A DNA stretch of 64,000 nucleotides. Source: Pempheris klunzingeri. Its lineage: Eukaryota > Chordata > Actinopteri > Acropomatiformes > Pempheridae. Positions 63,530 to 64,000 of the stretch are shown piece by piece. A model generated the notes under the pieces. That model was not told the DNA's origin. It searched no databases and was given only the letters and a program-made list of their open reading frames with translations. Position numbers and translations under genes: made by a program. Every line of letters begins with the position of its first letter. The first letter of the stretch is position 1. The DNA is taken from positions 6,606,477-6,670,476 of the forward strand of contig NC_092035.1 of the NCBI RefSeq assembly GCF_042242105.1, in the 5' to 3' direction.

Positions 63530-64000
63530 TTCTGCTGCTAAACTCAGATTAAACTGAAGTTATTCTGCTCGGCCCCAGATACCTTAGAGACACCTTAGAG
63601 ACACCTTTTCTAACAACATAACTACTCTGGATGGCATCACTCTGGCCTCCAGCCCCACTGTGAGGAATCTAGGAGTTATCTTTGATCAGGATTTGTCCTT
63701 TAACTCCCATATTAAACAGATTTCCAGAACTGCCTTTTCCATCTATGTAATATTGCTAAAATCAGGCCCATCATATCCATAGATGATGCAGTAAAATGAG
63801 TCCATGCATTTGTCACTTCTAGGTTGGACTATTGCAACTCGTTATTATCAGACTGCCCCAATAAATCGTTAAAGACTCTCCAGCTGGTCCAGAACGCTGC
63901 TGCTCGTGTTCTGACGAGAACTAAGAGAAGAGACCATCTTTCTCCTGTACTGGCTTCTCTTCATTGGCTTCCAGTAAAATCTAGAATAGAGTTTAAAATC
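63530..64000 (+). mobile_element. L2-type LINE fragment, 3' part, runs off the window
   Basis: Conceptual translation across frame breaks follows the L2/Maui ORF: SSPTVRNLGVIFDQDLSFNS, then HIKQISRTAFS, then [36 protein letters not shown] and LHWLPVKS. Stops and at least two frameshifts are present. The element continues past position 64000. Confidence 0.85.

Noticed and set aside
1..64000. CRISPR arrays, tRNA or rRNA genes, bacterial operons
   Set aside because: No regularly spaced repeats, cloverleaf with A/B boxes or rRNA-like blocks were seen; repeats present are microsatellites and eukaryotic mobile elements.

Overview
The window is vertebrate nuclear DNA, almost certainly from a teleost and probably a spiny-rayed (percomorph) fish. 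Coding exons are split by introns with canonical GT/AG ends. CA/TG microsatellites and poly-C tracts are abundant. Several interspersed families look like fish elements: Tc1, piggyBac and Harbinger derivatives, L2-type LINEs, and short repeats carrying the 'gggaggaagccgg' block. No bacterial, plasmid or CRISPR features were seen.

Layout. 1-4.07 kb is repeat-bearing flank. 4.07-11.7 kb (+) is a complete PEA3-subfamily ETS factor, best matched to ETV5 (481 aa; eleven coding exons reconstructed with consistent phases). 11.7-15.3 kb is intergenic, with a broken Tc1 element and a SINE-like repeat. 15.34-16.51 kb (-) is an intronless SOWAH-family ankyrin protein (391 aa). 17.2-23.7 kb (-) is CEP70, complete at 573 aa over 16 coding exons. 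23.7-29.5 kb is intergenic and holds a piggyBac-type MITE, dispersed repeats and a broken fragment of a short-chain collagen (COL8A1-like) C1q domain. 29.6-54.0 kb (-) is ADARB1 (ADAR2), 751 aa over ten coding exons including a 5' arginine-rich exon. 54-64 kb is gene-poor: LINE fragments, long CA arrays and one orphan exon-like segment.

The genes do not form a pathway: a transcription factor, a probable membrane-associated ankyrin protein, a centrosomal coiled-coil protein and an RNA-editing enzyme. The most informative signals lie in ADARB1. First, an AA dinucleotide sits exactly 47 nt upstream of the acceptor of the dsRBD exon, inside an imperfect intronic inverted repeat. This is the architecture of the mammalian ADAR2 self-editing circuit that creates an alternative 3' splice site. 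Second, an 11-kb-distant 5' exon encodes an Arg/Lys-rich R-domain that joins in phase to the rest of the gene, as in ADAR3 and the ADAR2R isoform.

Exon boundaries come from reading splice signals, phase and remembered family conservation; no alignment or transcript data were available.
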